Of a stretch of 64,000 nucleotides of DNA, positions 1 through 8,598 are shown piece after piece. The notes below the pieces were generated by a model that was not told where the DNA came from, searched no databases, and was given only the letters and a program-made list of their open reading frames with translations. Made by a program: the position numbers and the translations under genes. The number at the start of each line of letters is the position of its first letter. Within the stretch, counting starts at the first letter, position 1. The stretch covers positions 62,001 through 126,000 of the forward strand of contig CAZUJF010000010.1 in assembly GCA_964619955.1 (NCBI GenBank). The letters are read 5' to 3'. The DNA comes from JACQFK01 sp964619955 (lineage in GTDB: Bacteria; Planctomycetota; MHYJ01; JACPRB01).

Positions 1-332
1 GGCGGCTGGCCGGGCGCGTCGAGGGACGGGGCTGCTCGCTCGATTACGAGGCCGCGGTCGATCCGGAGGGCGCCTGGACGCCCGCCGTCCCGGGCAGCCT
101 TGAGGAATTCGTCTGCGAACGCTACACCGCCCACACCGAGCGCCGGGGCGGGCGACGGCTCTTCCAAGTCGAGCACGATCCCTGGAGGCTGCAGGCGGTG
201 GACGTCCGGATCCGCGACGAGAGCCTCCCCGAAGCGAGCGGCCCCTGGTTCCGCCATGCGCGCCGCGTGGGCGCCCACTACTCCCCCGGTTTCGACACCG
301 TGTACATGAGCGCGCCGAGGAGGGCGGCATGA
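1..332 (+). CDS. DUF2071 family protein, C-terminal part (cut by window edge)
   Basis: The frame is open from the left edge and ends in TGA at 330-332. The visible ~109 residues contain a segment reading SLEEFVCERYTAHT followed about 15 residues later by VEHDPWRLQ, which matches the typical 'SLE-F-TERY-LYT ... HHPPW-LQ' C-terminal half of the DUF2071/YqjF-like family. The family's biochemical role is unknown. The stop overlaps the next start (ATGA at 329-332), so the two genes are probably co-transcribed and translationally coupled. The N-terminus lies outside the window. Family assignment comes from motif recognition only. Confidence 0.7.
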   Translation, partial: RLAGRVEGRGCSLDYEAAVDPEGAWTPAVPGSLEEFVCERYTAHTERRGGRRLFQVEHDPWRLQAVDVRIRDESLPEASGPWFRHARRVGAHYSPGFDTVYMSAPRRAA

Positions 333-670
333 CGTCGCTGATGATCGGGCTGACGGCGGCCGAGAGCCCCGCCGGACGCGCGCTGGCGGACCTGCTCCGC
401 GCGCGCGGCCACTCGGTGCTTCCCATCCCCCTCGAACCCGGCCGGCTGCCCGGCGTGGACGTCCTGGTTCTTCTAGGATCCCCGGACGCGGACTATGCGC
501 GCCGCCTGCTGGACCGCCGCGCGGACCTGGACCGGCCGCCGCGCCTGGTGACGCTTGAGGGGGCGGAGGACGCCCTCGCGGCGATCGAGGGCGGGCCTCA
601 CTTGATGGAGAGCATGGCCTCGCCGAGCGCGCGGCCGATGCGGCAGAACGTGCGCACGCTGCCGAGGTAG
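329..670 (+). CDS. Short hypothetical protein, Rossmann-like N-terminus, possibly truncated
   Basis: A 113-aa ORF starts in an ATGA overlap with the DUF2071 gene. The first ~90 residues have an alternating pattern resembling the N-terminal strand-helix of a nucleotide-binding Rossmann domain (IGLTAAESPAGRALADLLRARGH), but the classic GxxGxxG loop is not intact. The last ~25 residues (from 598) are only the antisense of the end of the convergent esterase gene, so the original reading frame may have been cut here. It could be the stub of an epimerase-like gene or a genuine small protein; no function is assigned. Confidence 0.4.
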   Translation: MTSLMIGLTAAESPAGRALADLLRARGHSVLPIPLEPGRLPGVDVLVLLGSPDADYARRLLDRRADLDRPPRLVTLEGAEDALAAIEGGPHLMESMASPSARPMRQNVRTLPR

Positions 671-1584
671 TGGTAGCCGAAGTCGGAGCCGACCTTGTCC
701 CAGGCCTCCTTGTTCTGCTTCCAGGTCGCGATCAGCTTGTCCGCGTCCGCATCCCAGAACGGCGCCGTCGCGACGACCTTCACGCGCTCCAGCTTCTCCA
801 TCGAGGCCATCGCGTCGTTCACCGTCTTCATGCCGCCCTGCGCGGGCTTGAAGCCGCACTGTCCCATCTGCCCGATCACGACCGGCAGCTTCGGGACGCC
901 GAAGTCCTTGCGGACGTCGCGGATCAGCGCCTCCAGGTTGTCGCCGTAGGCGGCGGCGAAGGGCGGGCTGATGTGGTCGTTCCAGCCCTGGAACCATACG
1001 AACCCCGCGATCTCGTACCCCTGACCTTTATAGCCGGGAAAGCGTTTGCCCAGTTCGGCGAGCGTCGTCCGCACTTCCGCGAGCATCTCACGATACGTCT
1101 TCCCGTAGCGCTCCCGGACCTCCGGGAGCGTCACGTCTTTCTTCTTCTTGGGGTTCGCGTTCTCCTTCTCGACGAGCGCCTGCAGTTCGGCGTCGCCCGG
1201 CTGCTTCGCGCTCGGGGAGAGGAAGTCCCGGCCGAGGCTGCGTCCGCCCCAGGCCGTCTTGATGAGCAGCACCTGTTCCTTGTAATAATCGCCCACGGCC
1301 GTCCCGAACTCCAATTCGGGCCCGATGCAGCCGGGCGAGCCGAAGCCCACCGTCAGCGGGCCGCGGCGCTCGAGGAAGTTGATCCAGACGTCCTCCCGCA
1401 CGACCCACTTCCCGTCGGGCTTCAGGGTCTTGTAGAAGTCCTTGTACTCCGGCGTCTCCGACTGGTACTCCGCCAGCGACACCCGGCCCTTGCCCTCCAT
1501 GTTCGACTGGCCGGCCAGGACGAAGACCTTGACCGGAGCCTCCGCGGTCTGCAGCGCGAGCAGCAGGACGAGTCCCGTGAGCAT
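598..1584 (-). CDS. Secreted SGNH-type sialate O-acetylesterase-like hydrolase
   Basis: 328 aa with a short hydrophobic export signal (residues 1-14). Directly after it comes VFVLAGQSNMEGKG: the GQSN(M) block with nucleophile Ser27 is the signature of the DUF303/SASA acetylesterase family (carbohydrate esterases of the SGNH fold). Other family features are TAWGGRSL and a late W-x-D-H block (GWNDHISPP). Such enzymes remove O-acetyl groups from sialic acid or plant polysaccharides, outside the cytoplasm; the substrate here is unknown. It is divergent from the alpha/beta-hydrolase gene at 1693, and its 3' end overlaps the ORF at 329-670 in antisense. Confidence 0.8.
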   Translation of the reverse strand: MLTGLVLLLALQTAEAPVKVFVLAGQSNMEGKGRVSLAEYQSETPEYKDFYKTLKPDGKWVVREDVWINFLERRGPLTVGFGSPGCIGPELEFGTAVGDYYKEQVLLIKTAWGGRSLGRDFLSPSAKQPGDAELQALVEKENANPKKKKDVTLPEVRERYGKTYREMLAEVRTTLAELGKRFPGYKGQGYEIAGFVWFQGWNDHISPPFAAAYGDNLEALIRDVRKDFGVPKLPVVIGQMGQCGFKPAQGGMKTVNDAMASMEKLERVKVVATAPFWDADADKLIATWKQNKEAWDKVGSDFGYHYLGSVRTFCRIGRALGEAMLSIK

Positions 1585-1692
1585 GTTCGAATCCTCCGTC
1601 CACCTCTACCGGTGGCGGCCCGGGGAGATTTCGGCAGAGATTTGTCAAATTGCGGCATGCGGGTGCCGTGTAGTGAATGCAGGGGGCAAGGC

Positions 1693-3738
1693 ATGTTCAC
1701 CACTCTGTTCCTGCTCATCGCCGCCCAGGAGGACCTGGGGATCCTCAAGCCCGAAGACCGGCCGAAGCTGATGCTCCAGGAGCACCTGCTCGCCGAATGC
1801 GCCAAGGCGTTCGGCGCACGGCAGCGGGAGATCGACGCGCTCAAGACGCCCGAGGACGTGCGGAGGCGCCAATCGACGCTCCGCGCGAAGTTCATCGAGG
1901 CTCTCGGCGGGCTCCCCGAACGCACACCGCTCAATGCGCGGGTGGTCGGAACGCTGGCGCGCGACGGCTACCGCGTCGAACGGGTGATCTACGAAAGCCG
2001 GCCGGGTCACCCTGTCACGGCGAACTTCTACGTCCCCGCCGGGCCCGGCCCCTTCCCCGGCGTGCTCATGCCCATGGGCCACAGCGAGACCGGCAAATCG
2101 GCCGACTATGCCCAGCGCGGCAGCATCCTGCTCGCGAAGAACGGCCTGGCCGCGCTCTGCTACGACCCCATCGGCCAGGGCGAGCGCAAACAACTGCTCG
2201 ACGCCCAAGGCAGGCCCGCGATCAAGGGCAGCACGACGGAACACACGGCCGTCGGAACCGCCGCCCTGCTCGTCGGAGAGTGCACGGCGACGTACCGCAT
2301 CTGGGACGGGCTCCGCAGCCTGGACTATCTCGCCTCGCGCCCCGAGGTCGATGCACGGCGCCTCGGCTGCACCGGCTGCTCCGGCGGCGGCACGCTCACG
2401 TCCTACCTCATGGCGCTCGACGAGCGCATCCTCGCCGCCGCACCGTCCTGCTACCTCACCACGCTCGAACGCCTCTTCGCGACGATCGGGCCCCAGGACG
2501 CCGAGCAGAACATCCCCGGCCAGGTCGCCTTCGGCATGGACCACGCCGACTACGTCACGATGCGCGCCCCGCGGCCGACCCTGCTGCTCACGGGCACGCG
2601 GGACTTCTTCGACATCCAGGGCTCGTGGACCAACTTCCGCGAGGCGAAGCGGATCTACGGGATGCTTGGACGCGCGGAGGCCGTCGACCTGGCGGAGTTC
2701 AACCAGGAGCACGGATATCCGGCCAACCATCGCGAAGGCGCCGTCCGCTGGATGCGCCGCTGGCTGCTCGGCGTGGACGACGCCCCCGTGGAGTCGCCGT
2801 TCGCCATCGAGAAGGAGGCCGATCTCCACTGCACGGAGACCGGACAGGTCCTGAGCGCGCTCAAGGGCGTGTCGGCCTTCGACCTCATCGCCGCCCGCGC
2901 GAAGGAACTCGCGGCCACCCGCCCGAAACTCAGCGCCGACGAGCTTCGCGCCAGGGTGGCCTCGCTTCTCAATCTCGAACGCGAACCATCGCTCCTCGAA
3001 ACGGCCGCCGGGGCAAAGCTGAAACGCGACGGCTACGAGATTCAGAAGCTGGTCTTCGTTCCCGAAGCGGGCATCCGGCTTCCGGCCCTCCTCTTCCTCC
3101 CGCCGAAGGCATCCGCCGAAAGCGTGCTCTACCTGCACGGCGAGGGAAAAGCGAAGGATGCGGCCCCGGGCGGCCCCATCGAGGCCCTCGTTCGAAAGGG
3201 GCACAGCGTGCTGGCGCTGGATCTCCGCGGCATGGGAGAAACGGCCGGATCCGAATTCAAGGAAGCCTTCCTGTCCCAGCACCTGAACCGCCCGCTGCTC
3301 GCCCAGCGCGTCAGGGATGTGCTCCGCGTCATGCCCACGCTGGGGCTCATGCCCTACAAGGTGGTCGGCATCGGAGCCGCAGCCCCCGTCGCCCTCCATG
3401 CGGTCTTGTTCGCACCCCGTCCGTCGGCACTGACGCTCGAAGGCGGCATTTCATCCTGGACTGCGGTCGCCAAGACGCCCCTCGCGAAAGGGCAACTCGG
3501 GAACGTGGTCCCCGGGGTGTTGAAGCACTACGATCTCCCCGATCTGCTCGCGGCGCTCGGGCCCGCCAAGGTCCTCATCCGCAACCCCGTGGACCCCGCC
3601 GGAAAGCCGCTGACGGCCGCCGAGTTTGAACGGGACGCAGGCGTCCACCCGCACGTCGAGATCCAGGCCACGCTCGATCTCAAGCCCCAAGAATTCCAGA
3701 GGCGCCGGGACGGCGGCGGAGAGAAGACCGTCGAATGA
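1693..3738 (+). CDS. Exported tandem alpha/beta-hydrolase (acetyl-xylan-esterase-like), second domain degenerate
   Basis: 681 aa; the ATG at 1693 is preceded by AGGGGG at 1681-1686. The open frame extends upstream only as antisense of the esterase gene and was not used. The N-terminus is a short hydrophobic segment. The first domain (about 90-370) is an AXE1/dienelactone-hydrolase-like fold with GCSGG (Ser230), an Asp in GTRDFFD and a His in EHGYPANH. A second hydrolase-like half (about 445-660, with YLHGEGKA and LRGMGET) has GIGAA at the nucleophile elbow, so its Ser is missing and it is probably non-catalytic. Likely a secreted carbohydrate esterase. It overlaps the DUF3830 gene by 4 bp (ATGA). 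Confidence 0.75.
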   Translation: MFTTLFLLIAAQEDLGILKPEDRPKLMLQEHLLAECAKAFGARQREIDALKTPEDVRRRQSTLRAKFIEALGGLPERTPLNARVVGTLARDGYRVERVIYESRPGHPVTANFYVPAGPGPFPGVLMPMGHSETGKSADYAQRGSILLAKNGLAALCYDPIGQGERKQLLDAQGRPAIKGSTTEHTAVGTAALLVGECTATYRIWDGLRSLDYLASRPEVDARRLGCTGCSGGGTLTSYLMALDERILAAAPSCYLTTLERLFATIGPQDAEQNIPGQVAFGMDHADYVTMRAPRPTLLLTGTRDFFDIQGSWTNFREAKRIYGMLGRAEAVDLAEFNQEHGYPANHREGAVRWMRRWLLGVDDAPVESPFAIEKEADLHCTETGQVLSALKGVSAFDLIAARAKELAATRPKLSADELRARVASLLNLEREPSLLETAAGAKLKRDGYEIQKLVFVPEAGIRLPALLFLPPKASAESVLYLHGEGKAKDAAPGGPIEALVRKGHSVLALDLRGMGETAGSEFKEAFLSQHLNRPLLAQRVRDVLRVMPTLGLMPYKVVGIGAAAPVALHAVLFAPRPSALTLEGGISSWTAVAKTPLAKGQLGNVVPGVLKHYDLPDLLAALGPAKVLIRNPVDPAGKPLTAAEFERDAGVHPHVEIQATLDLKPQEFQRRRDGGGEKTVE

Positions 3739-4139
3739 TCCTCCGACTCGCGTCCGGCGCCAGCGTCCTTCGGGCGCGCCTCGAGGAGCGTCTCGCGCCG
3801 CGGACCTGCGCCGCGTTCCTGAAGCTGCTCCCCGTGCGGCAGAAGCTCATTCACGCGCGCTGGAGCGGAGAGGCCTGCTGGATTCCGCTGGGCGTCCTCC
3901 GCCTCGACGTACCCGCTGAAAACGCGACGGGAAGTCCGGACCCCGGGCAGATCCTCCTCTATTCCGGCGGGATCAGCGAGACGGAGATCCTGCTCCCCTA
4001 CGGCGTCTCGCGCTTCGCCTGCAAGGACGGACCGCTGGAGGGAAACCACTTCCTGACGGTCGTGGAGGGCGACCTTGCCGCCCTCGGCCGCCGCGTGCTC
4101 TGGGAGGGGGCGCAGGACCTCGTCTTCGAAGCGGTGTGA
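3735..4139 (+). CDS. DUF3830 (cyclophilin-like fold) protein
   Basis: 134 aa, the full family length. The conserved DUF3830 blocks are visible: LIHARWSGEACWIPLG, an EN-T-SPDPGQILLYSGG segment, SETEILLPYG, and the closing GNHFLTVVEG / LWEGAQDLVF. Members adopt a cyclophilin-like beta barrel, have no established activity, and often sit beside amidohydrolase or ester-hydrolysing genes. The start overlaps the stop of the hydrolase gene (ATGA), indicating an operon. Confidence 0.8.
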   Translation: MILRLASGASVLRARLEERLAPRTCAAFLKLLPVRQKLIHARWSGEACWIPLGVLRLDVPAENATGSPDPGQILLYSGGISETEILLPYGVSRFACKDGPLEGNHFLTVVEGDLAALGRRVLWEGAQDLVFEAV

Positions 4140-4142
4140 GCC

Positions 4143-4856
4143 TTACTTCTGCGGCTTGAACGTGAGCTTGTGCTCCTTCCACCAATCCTCGTAGTCCTTG
4201 CCGTCCTGGCACTGGACCCCGATGATCGAGGAGAGCGTCTTCTTGAGCAGCGGCTGCAGTTCCCGGGCGCGTTCGCGCTCGTCGCGGGCATTGCCCCCTC
4301 CGGCGCGCTCGAGACGGCTGAGCAGCCCGCGTCCCCCGCCCGGCTGGCTCGGATCGCGGGGTTTCAGGGCCTCATCCGCCTCCTTCAACGCCTTGATGAG
4401 GGGATCCATCGACGTCGGGCTCTTGAGCTCCCCCGCGCCTTCGATGGCGGCCTTCGCCAGGTCGAGGTTCTCGGCCGGGATATGTTTGTTCAGCTCCGCG
4501 GCTCCCGCCTCCTCGCCGAGCTTCCCCAGGGAGCCGACGATGGCGGTCAGGATGACGGGCTCCTTCGCGTTGACCGCGGCGCCCTGCAGGAGCGCCTGGA
4601 CCGCCTTCTTCTTGTCGTCGAGCTGCATCGCCAGCCCCTTGGCCGCCGCGATGCGCGCCTCCGGGACGTCCCCCGCCAGGATCGTGCCGAGTTTCGCGGC
4701 GATCTTCGGATGGCTGGTCTTCGCCAGTTCGGCGACGGCAGCGGCTCGCGCGCCCGGGTCCTTCGCCTTGGGAGCGCCCTTGAACAGATCCAACGCCGCC
4801 GTGGCGGCGGCCTCGTCGGCTCCCAGGGACAGGCAAAGCAGCATCAGCAGCAGCAT
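4143..4856 (-). CDS. Exported HEAT-repeat protein
   Basis: 237 aa with a hydrophobic signal peptide (MLLLMLLCLSLGADE). The mature part consists of alpha-helical repeats of about 35 residues rich in Ala, Leu and Lys (for example PEARIAAAKGLAMQLDD and LTAIVGSLGKLGEEAGA), typical of HEAT-like scaffolds. The C-terminus contains YEDWWKEHK, a W-containing helix common at the ends of planctomycete HEAT-repeat proteins. Presumably a periplasmic protein-protein interaction module; no enzyme motif is present. It lies 57 nt downstream of the molybdopterin oxidoreductase on the same strand. Confidence 0.65.
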   Translation of the reverse strand: MLLLMLLCLSLGADEAAATAALDLFKGAPKAKDPGARAAAVAELAKTSHPKIAAKLGTILAGDVPEARIAAAKGLAMQLDDKKKAVQALLQGAAVNAKEPVILTAIVGSLGKLGEEAGAAELNKHIPAENLDLAKAAIEGAGELKSPTSMDPLIKALKEADEALKPRDPSQPGGGRGLLSRLERAGGGNARDERERARELQPLLKKTLSSIIGVQCQDGKDYEDWWKEHKLTFKPQK

Positions 4857-4913
4857 GGTCGATCTCCGAACTATCCCTTTACGACACCCGAAGGCATGAA
4901 TTATTCCGAAGAA

Positions 4914-6866
4914 TCAGAGCTTGTCGATCTCCACCCGCGCGTCGTTGTAACAGGCGCCGCCGCCCTGGGCGTCGACGTGGTCCGGGATCAGCGCGTTCGA
5001 CGTCCAGCCGTTCAGCGTCGCTTTCCTCCAGAGCCCCTTCGGCAGCGAAGCCACCCCGGGGCGTAGCCCGTCCGAAATCTCCAGCAGCGCGTGCACCTCG
5101 CCGAAGGAGTTGCGAAGGCGGACGCGGTCGCCGGCGCGCAGCCCGCGCCGGGAGGCCTCGACGGCCGCCAGGCTCACCCGGGCGCCGCCGGCGGGGGCGC
5201 CCTCGAAAAGGGTCGACGAGATCGCCTTGCCGCTCGACGGCGAGATCAGGATGAGCGGCAGATCCCCATCCACCGGCGGCGCCAGGAAGCGCGGAACCGC
5301 CGCGCCCGCCAGATCCGCGAATCCGCGCGGCGGGAACGTGTCGACAAAGACGACCGGCCGCCGCACGGGAAGGATGTTCTCCGTCTTGAGGCGGTCGAAG
5401 TCCTTCACCAGCTTCCGGGCGATGCCCTCCTCGCTCTCGGAGAACTCGGGCTCGTCGAAGCCCAGGGCCTTCGCCAGGGCCGAAAAGGTCTGATGATTCG
5501 TCCGCGCCTCCCCCGCCGGAGGGATCACCGCGTCCGCGTACTGGATCGCGTGCCCGCCGTAGCTCCGCGACAGCTCCGCGTGCTCGAGAAACGTCGTGGC
5601 GGGAAGCACGACGTCCGCCCAGTCGCAGGTGTCGGTCCAGACCTGCTCGTGGACCACCGTGAACAGCGAGTCCCGTTTCAGCGCCTCGACGAACTTCGCC
5701 TGGGCCGGGGCCGTCGCGACGGGGTTGCAGTTGTAGACGTACAGCGCCCGGATCGGCGGATCCTGGGCTTCCGTCAGCGCCTTCCCGATGAGACTCATGT
5801 TGATCGTGCGGGATTCGCGGCGTCTCAGGTGGGCCGCCTCAGCCGGCGCGCGGTTGATCGGGTACCCCTTGCTCGTCGAGAGCGCGACCCCGCTGCCGCG
5901 GCCGCCGAAACGGCCCATCACGGCGCGCAGGGCGAGCACCGCGCGGATCGAGTCGGTCCCGTTGCGGTTCCGCTCCATGCCCCACCCGACCCGGAAGAAC
6001 GGGGCTTTCGCCCGGGCGACCGCACGAGGCAGCGAGCGGATCGCGTCCGCCGGGATGCCGGTGAGCGCCGCGACCTCCTCCGGCCCCGGGGCCGCCGCGA
6101 GCAGCGTCTCGTAGCCCCGGGTGTGCTTCGCGATGAAGTCCCGGTCGACCAGGCCCTCGTCATGCGCGACGCGGATCATGGCCAGCGCGAGCAGGACGTC
6201 CGTTCCCGGAAGCACGGGGAGATGCAGATCTGCCTCGCCGGCCAGCGGCGTGCGCCACGGATCCACCACCGCCAGCCAGGCCCCCGCCTTCACGGCCTCC
6301 CGGACCGGCGGGATCAGATGGATGCCCGAGGCCGAGGGGTTCATGCCCCAGATCACGACGCAGTCCGAGTGGCGGACGTCGATCGGGTCCGCCCCCGGCA
6401 TGTCGCCGAAAACGGAACTCCATGCGGCGCCGGCGTTGGCCGCGCAGAACGTGCGGTCCAGCTTGCCGGCGCCCAGGCGGTGCCAGAGCCGCGCATCCAT
6501 CGCCCCGGACGTCAGCAATCCGTTGGAACCGTCGTAGTGGAAGGGCAGGATGGACGCGGGCCCGGGGTCCTTCGAAAGGGCGGCGAAGCGGTCGGCGATC
6601 GTCCGGATCGCCTCGTCCCAGGAGATGCGCGCATACGCGCCCGACCCCTTCGGCCCCGTGCGCTTCATCGGATGCAGGAGGCGCAGCGGGGACGTCACCC
6701 GCTCGTTGAAATCGCGGACCTTCGCGCAGATGAAGCCGGCCGTGAGATCGTAGCGGTCGGAGCCGTCGATCTTCCGGACGCGGCCATGCTCCACGGATAC
6801 ATCCAGCGAGCAGCGGTCGGGGCAGTCCAGGGGGCACACCGAGGGAAGTGTCTGCATCACGCCCAA
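4914..6866 (-). CDS. Molybdopterin-dependent oxidoreductase, catalytic subunit
   Basis: 650 aa. The N-terminus carries a [4Fe-4S] site (C11-x3-C15-x3-C19 and C47 in GFICAK), followed by the molybdopterin oxidoreductase domain (about 60-480) with SWDEAI and IWGMNPSASG, and the C-terminal molybdopterin-dinucleotide-binding barrel (about 530-645: VRLRNSFGEV, then KGLWRK). It belongs to the formate-dehydrogenase / thiosulfate-reductase / DMSO-reductase superfamily. No Tat signal is visible, so it is probably cytoplasmic. The segment after the GSNG turn has Ser-Gly where many relatives carry a Cys, Sec or Ser metal ligand, so the substrate cannot be called. No electron-transfer subunit is adjacent. 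The start could also be Met4. Confidence 0.8.
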   Translation of the reverse strand: MGVMQTLPSVCPLDCPDRCSLDVSVEHGRVRKIDGSDRYDLTAGFICAKVRDFNERVTSPLRLLHPMKRTGPKGSGAYARISWDEAIRTIADRFAALSKDPGPASILPFHYDGSNGLLTSGAMDARLWHRLGAGKLDRTFCAANAGAAWSSVFGDMPGADPIDVRHSDCVVIWGMNPSASGIHLIPPVREAVKAGAWLAVVDPWRTPLAGEADLHLPVLPGTDVLLALAMIRVAHDEGLVDRDFIAKHTRGYETLLAAAPGPEEVAALTGIPADAIRSLPRAVARAKAPFFRVGWGMERNRNGTDSIRAVLALRAVMGRFGGRGSGVALSTSKGYPINRAPAEAAHLRRRESRTINMSLIGKALTEAQDPPIRALYVYNCNPVATAPAQAKFVEALKRDSLFTVVHEQVWTDTCDWADVVLPATTFLEHAELSRSYGGHAIQYADAVIPPAGEARTNHQTFSALAKALGFDEPEFSESEEGIARKLVKDFDRLKTENILPVRRPVVFVDTFPPRGFADLAGAAVPRFLAPPVDGDLPLILISPSSGKAISSTLFEGAPAGGARVSLAAVEASRRGLRAGDRVRLRNSFGEVHALLEISDGLRPGVASLPKGLWRKATLNGWTSNALIPDHVDAQGGGACYNDARVEIDKL

Positions 6867-6907
6867 TATAACGGCGTAAGGCTCCGGCCGTGTCCGCTTA
6901 TCATGGA

Positions 6908-8122
6908 ATGATGCAGCGACGAAGCTTCCTCCAGGCGTCCCTGGCGCTCGCGGCCGGGTGCGCCGTCCCCGGCCCCGCCGCCCCCCGGAAGCGGCTGCTG
7001 CTGCGCTCCTCGTGGCAGACCGTGAACATCGGCGACATCGCCCACACCCCCGGCATGCTCCGCCTGCTCGAAGATGCGCTTCCCGACGTGGAGGTCGTCC
7101 TCTGGCCCAACGCCCTCTCGGCGGACGTCGAAGCCCTCCTGCGGCGCCGCTTCCCCCGGCTTTCGATCGCGAGGACCCGGGCGGAGCAGGAGGCGGCGCT
7201 GGCGGACTGCGACGTCTTCCTGCACGGCTCGGGACCCGGCCTGGTCGGGGCGGCCGCGGCGAAGGCCTGGCAGGCGACGAAGAAGCCCTACGGTTTCGGC
7301 GGCGTCACGCTCAACGACGCCGAGCTCAAGAATTCACGCGACCTGCTGGCGGGCGCCGCGTTCGTGTACACCCGGGACACGCTGTCCCTCGAGGCCCTGC
7401 GCGCGGCGGGCCTGAAGGGCGAGTTCGGTCCCGACGCCACCTTCGCGGTCGACTTGCGCGACGAGACCCGCGCGGCCGCCTTCCTGAAGGCCCAGGGACT
7501 GGAAGCGGGAGCCTTCGCCTGTTTCGTGCCGCGGCTCCGCTGGACGCCGTACTGGAAGGAGGGCCGGAAGTACCCCGAGGGCGAGGTCCAGCGCAAGGAA
7601 GCCGAGAACGCGCGTTTCGTCGAGGCCGACCACGCCAAGCTGCGCGAAGCGATCATCGCCTGGGTCCGGGAGACCAGGCTCAAGGCCCTGCTCTGTCCCG
7701 AGATGTCCTACCAGGTGGAACTCCTGCGGCCGCTGCTTTTCGATCCGCTGCCGGAGGACGTGAAGCCGCGGGTCGTCGTCCGTCCCTCCTACTGGCTCAC
7801 CGACGAGGCCGGCTCCACGTACGCGCGGGCGGCGGCGGTCGTCAGCCTCGAGATGCACTCGCCGATCATCGCGACGTCGTTCGGGATCCCGGCGATCCAC
7901 CTGCGGCAGCCCACGGACACCCGGAAGGGGCAGATGTGGCGGGACGTGGGGCTGGGCGACTGGCTTTTCGAGATCGACGCCGCGGACGGCGCCGGGATCG
8001 CCGCGAAACTGCTGGAGATCCATCGAAAACCCGCTGAGGCGAAAGCGGCCGTGGAGAAGGCCCGGGCGTTCACGGGGGCGCACTTCGGGGACATGATGGC
8101 GTCCGTCCGCGCGATGTGGTGA
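6908..8122 (+). CDS. Tat-exported polysaccharide pyruvyl transferase-family protein
   Basis: 404 aa from the ATG at 6908 (6911 is equally possible). The N-terminus MMQRRSFLQASLALAAGC is a twin-arginine signal ending in a possible lipobox Cys. The rest resembles the PS_pyruv_trans family (WcaK/CsaB type): an early NIGD motif (QTVNIGDIAHTPG), a DVFLHGSGPGL turn, YTRDTLSLEAL, and a late ...SLEMHSPIIATSFGIPAI segment where the family has its H-x-x-I-xA-x-x-G-x-P site. Family members transfer pyruvyl groups to glycans or act on related nucleotides; Tat export of such a protein is unusual. Divergent from the molybdoenzyme. Confidence 0.65.
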   Translation: MMQRRSFLQASLALAAGCAVPGPAAPRKRLLLRSSWQTVNIGDIAHTPGMLRLLEDALPDVEVVLWPNALSADVEALLRRRFPRLSIARTRAEQEAALADCDVFLHGSGPGLVGAAAAKAWQATKKPYGFGGVTLNDAELKNSRDLLAGAAFVYTRDTLSLEALRAAGLKGEFGPDATFAVDLRDETRAAAFLKAQGLEAGAFACFVPRLRWTPYWKEGRKYPEGEVQRKEAENARFVEADHAKLREAIIAWVRETRLKALLCPEMSYQVELLRPLLFDPLPEDVKPRVVVRPSYWLTDEAGSTYARAAAVVSLEMHSPIIATSFGIPAIHLRQPTDTRKGQMWRDVGLGDWLFEIDAADGAGIAAKLLEIHRKPAEAKAAVEKARAFTGAHFGDMMASVRAMW

Positions 8123-8124
8123 AA

Positions 8125-8156
8125 GCCGGGGGCCCCGGTCTCCCGGAGCCCCCGGC
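8125..8156. terminator. Bidirectional terminator hairpin
   Basis: A 9-bp GC-rich stem (8125-8133 with 8148-8156) continues through one mismatch into a 4-bp stem and a TCTC loop. It lies exactly between the convergent ends of the genes at 8122 (+) and 8165 (-). There is no long T-run on either side. Confidence 0.6.
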
Positions 8157-8164
8157 GGATGAGG

Positions 8165-8437
8165 CTATTCCTTGACCTCGATCTTGAGCGCGACGCCGTC
8201 CTTCTCGCTCAGCTTGACCGTCTTGCCGACTTCGATCTCGCCCTTGACCTCGGTCTTGTCGTCGATCTTGAACGACTTCTTTTCCGCGCCGACTTCGACC
8301 TCGACGCACTTGCCCTTCTCGTAGGCCATGACCTTGCCTTCGACGTCGTTCTTGATCATGACCGCGCCGGCCGATCCGGCCGCCACCAGGAGCACCGCGA
8401 ACGCCATGACCGCGGACCAGTTCAGGAGTTGCTTCAT
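8165..8437 (-). CDS. Small exported protein of unknown function
   Basis: 90 aa: an N-terminal signal peptide (residues 1-25, ending GSAGA), then a Lys/Glu/Val-rich beta-strand pattern (VEGKVMAYEKGKCVEVEV, then KKSFKIDDKTEVKGEIEVGKTVKL) reminiscent of small periplasmic OB- or DUF5666-like beta barrels. One Cys is present, with no metal or catalytic motif. It is read away from the divergent ECF sigma gene at 8599, so the two may share the 160-nt control region that holds the palindrome at 8564-8575. Confidence 0.55.
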   Translation of the reverse strand: MKQLLNWSAVMAFAVLLVAAGSAGAVMIKNDVEGKVMAYEKGKCVEVEVGAEKKSFKIDDKTEVKGEIEVGKTVKLSEKDGVALKIEVKE

Positions 8438-8563
8438 CGCGAATCCACCCTATTCTCTGCCTTCCCCGCCCTCCGTGCCCGGGGAACTCCCCCGGGCCGC
8501 CGTCCGGCGCAGGACGGAGGGGAGGTGTCGAAACCCCCGCCGATCGTTACACTGCGGCGTAAC

Positions 8564-8575
8564 AAATCGCGATTT
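8564..8575. promoter_or_regulatory. 12-bp perfect palindrome AAATCGCGATTT in ECF sigma control region
   Basis: A perfect inverted repeat 24 nt before the ECF sigma start and between divergent genes. Just upstream is a spaced repeat, GTTAC at 8546-8550 and GTAAC at 8559-8563. Position and symmetry suit a dimeric regulator; no binding protein is known. Confidence 0.35.
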
Positions 8576-8598
8576 CGAGACACTTCCGCCGGACGCGC

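Noticed and set aside
670..1692. Open plus-strand extension of the hydrolase ORF upstream of 1693
   Set aside because: It is the antisense of the sialate esterase gene, Arg/Leu-rich, with no family features; a good ribosome site supports the start at 1693.
5091..6911. 606-codon plus-strand ORF
   Set aside because: Antisense to the molybdopterin oxidoreductase.
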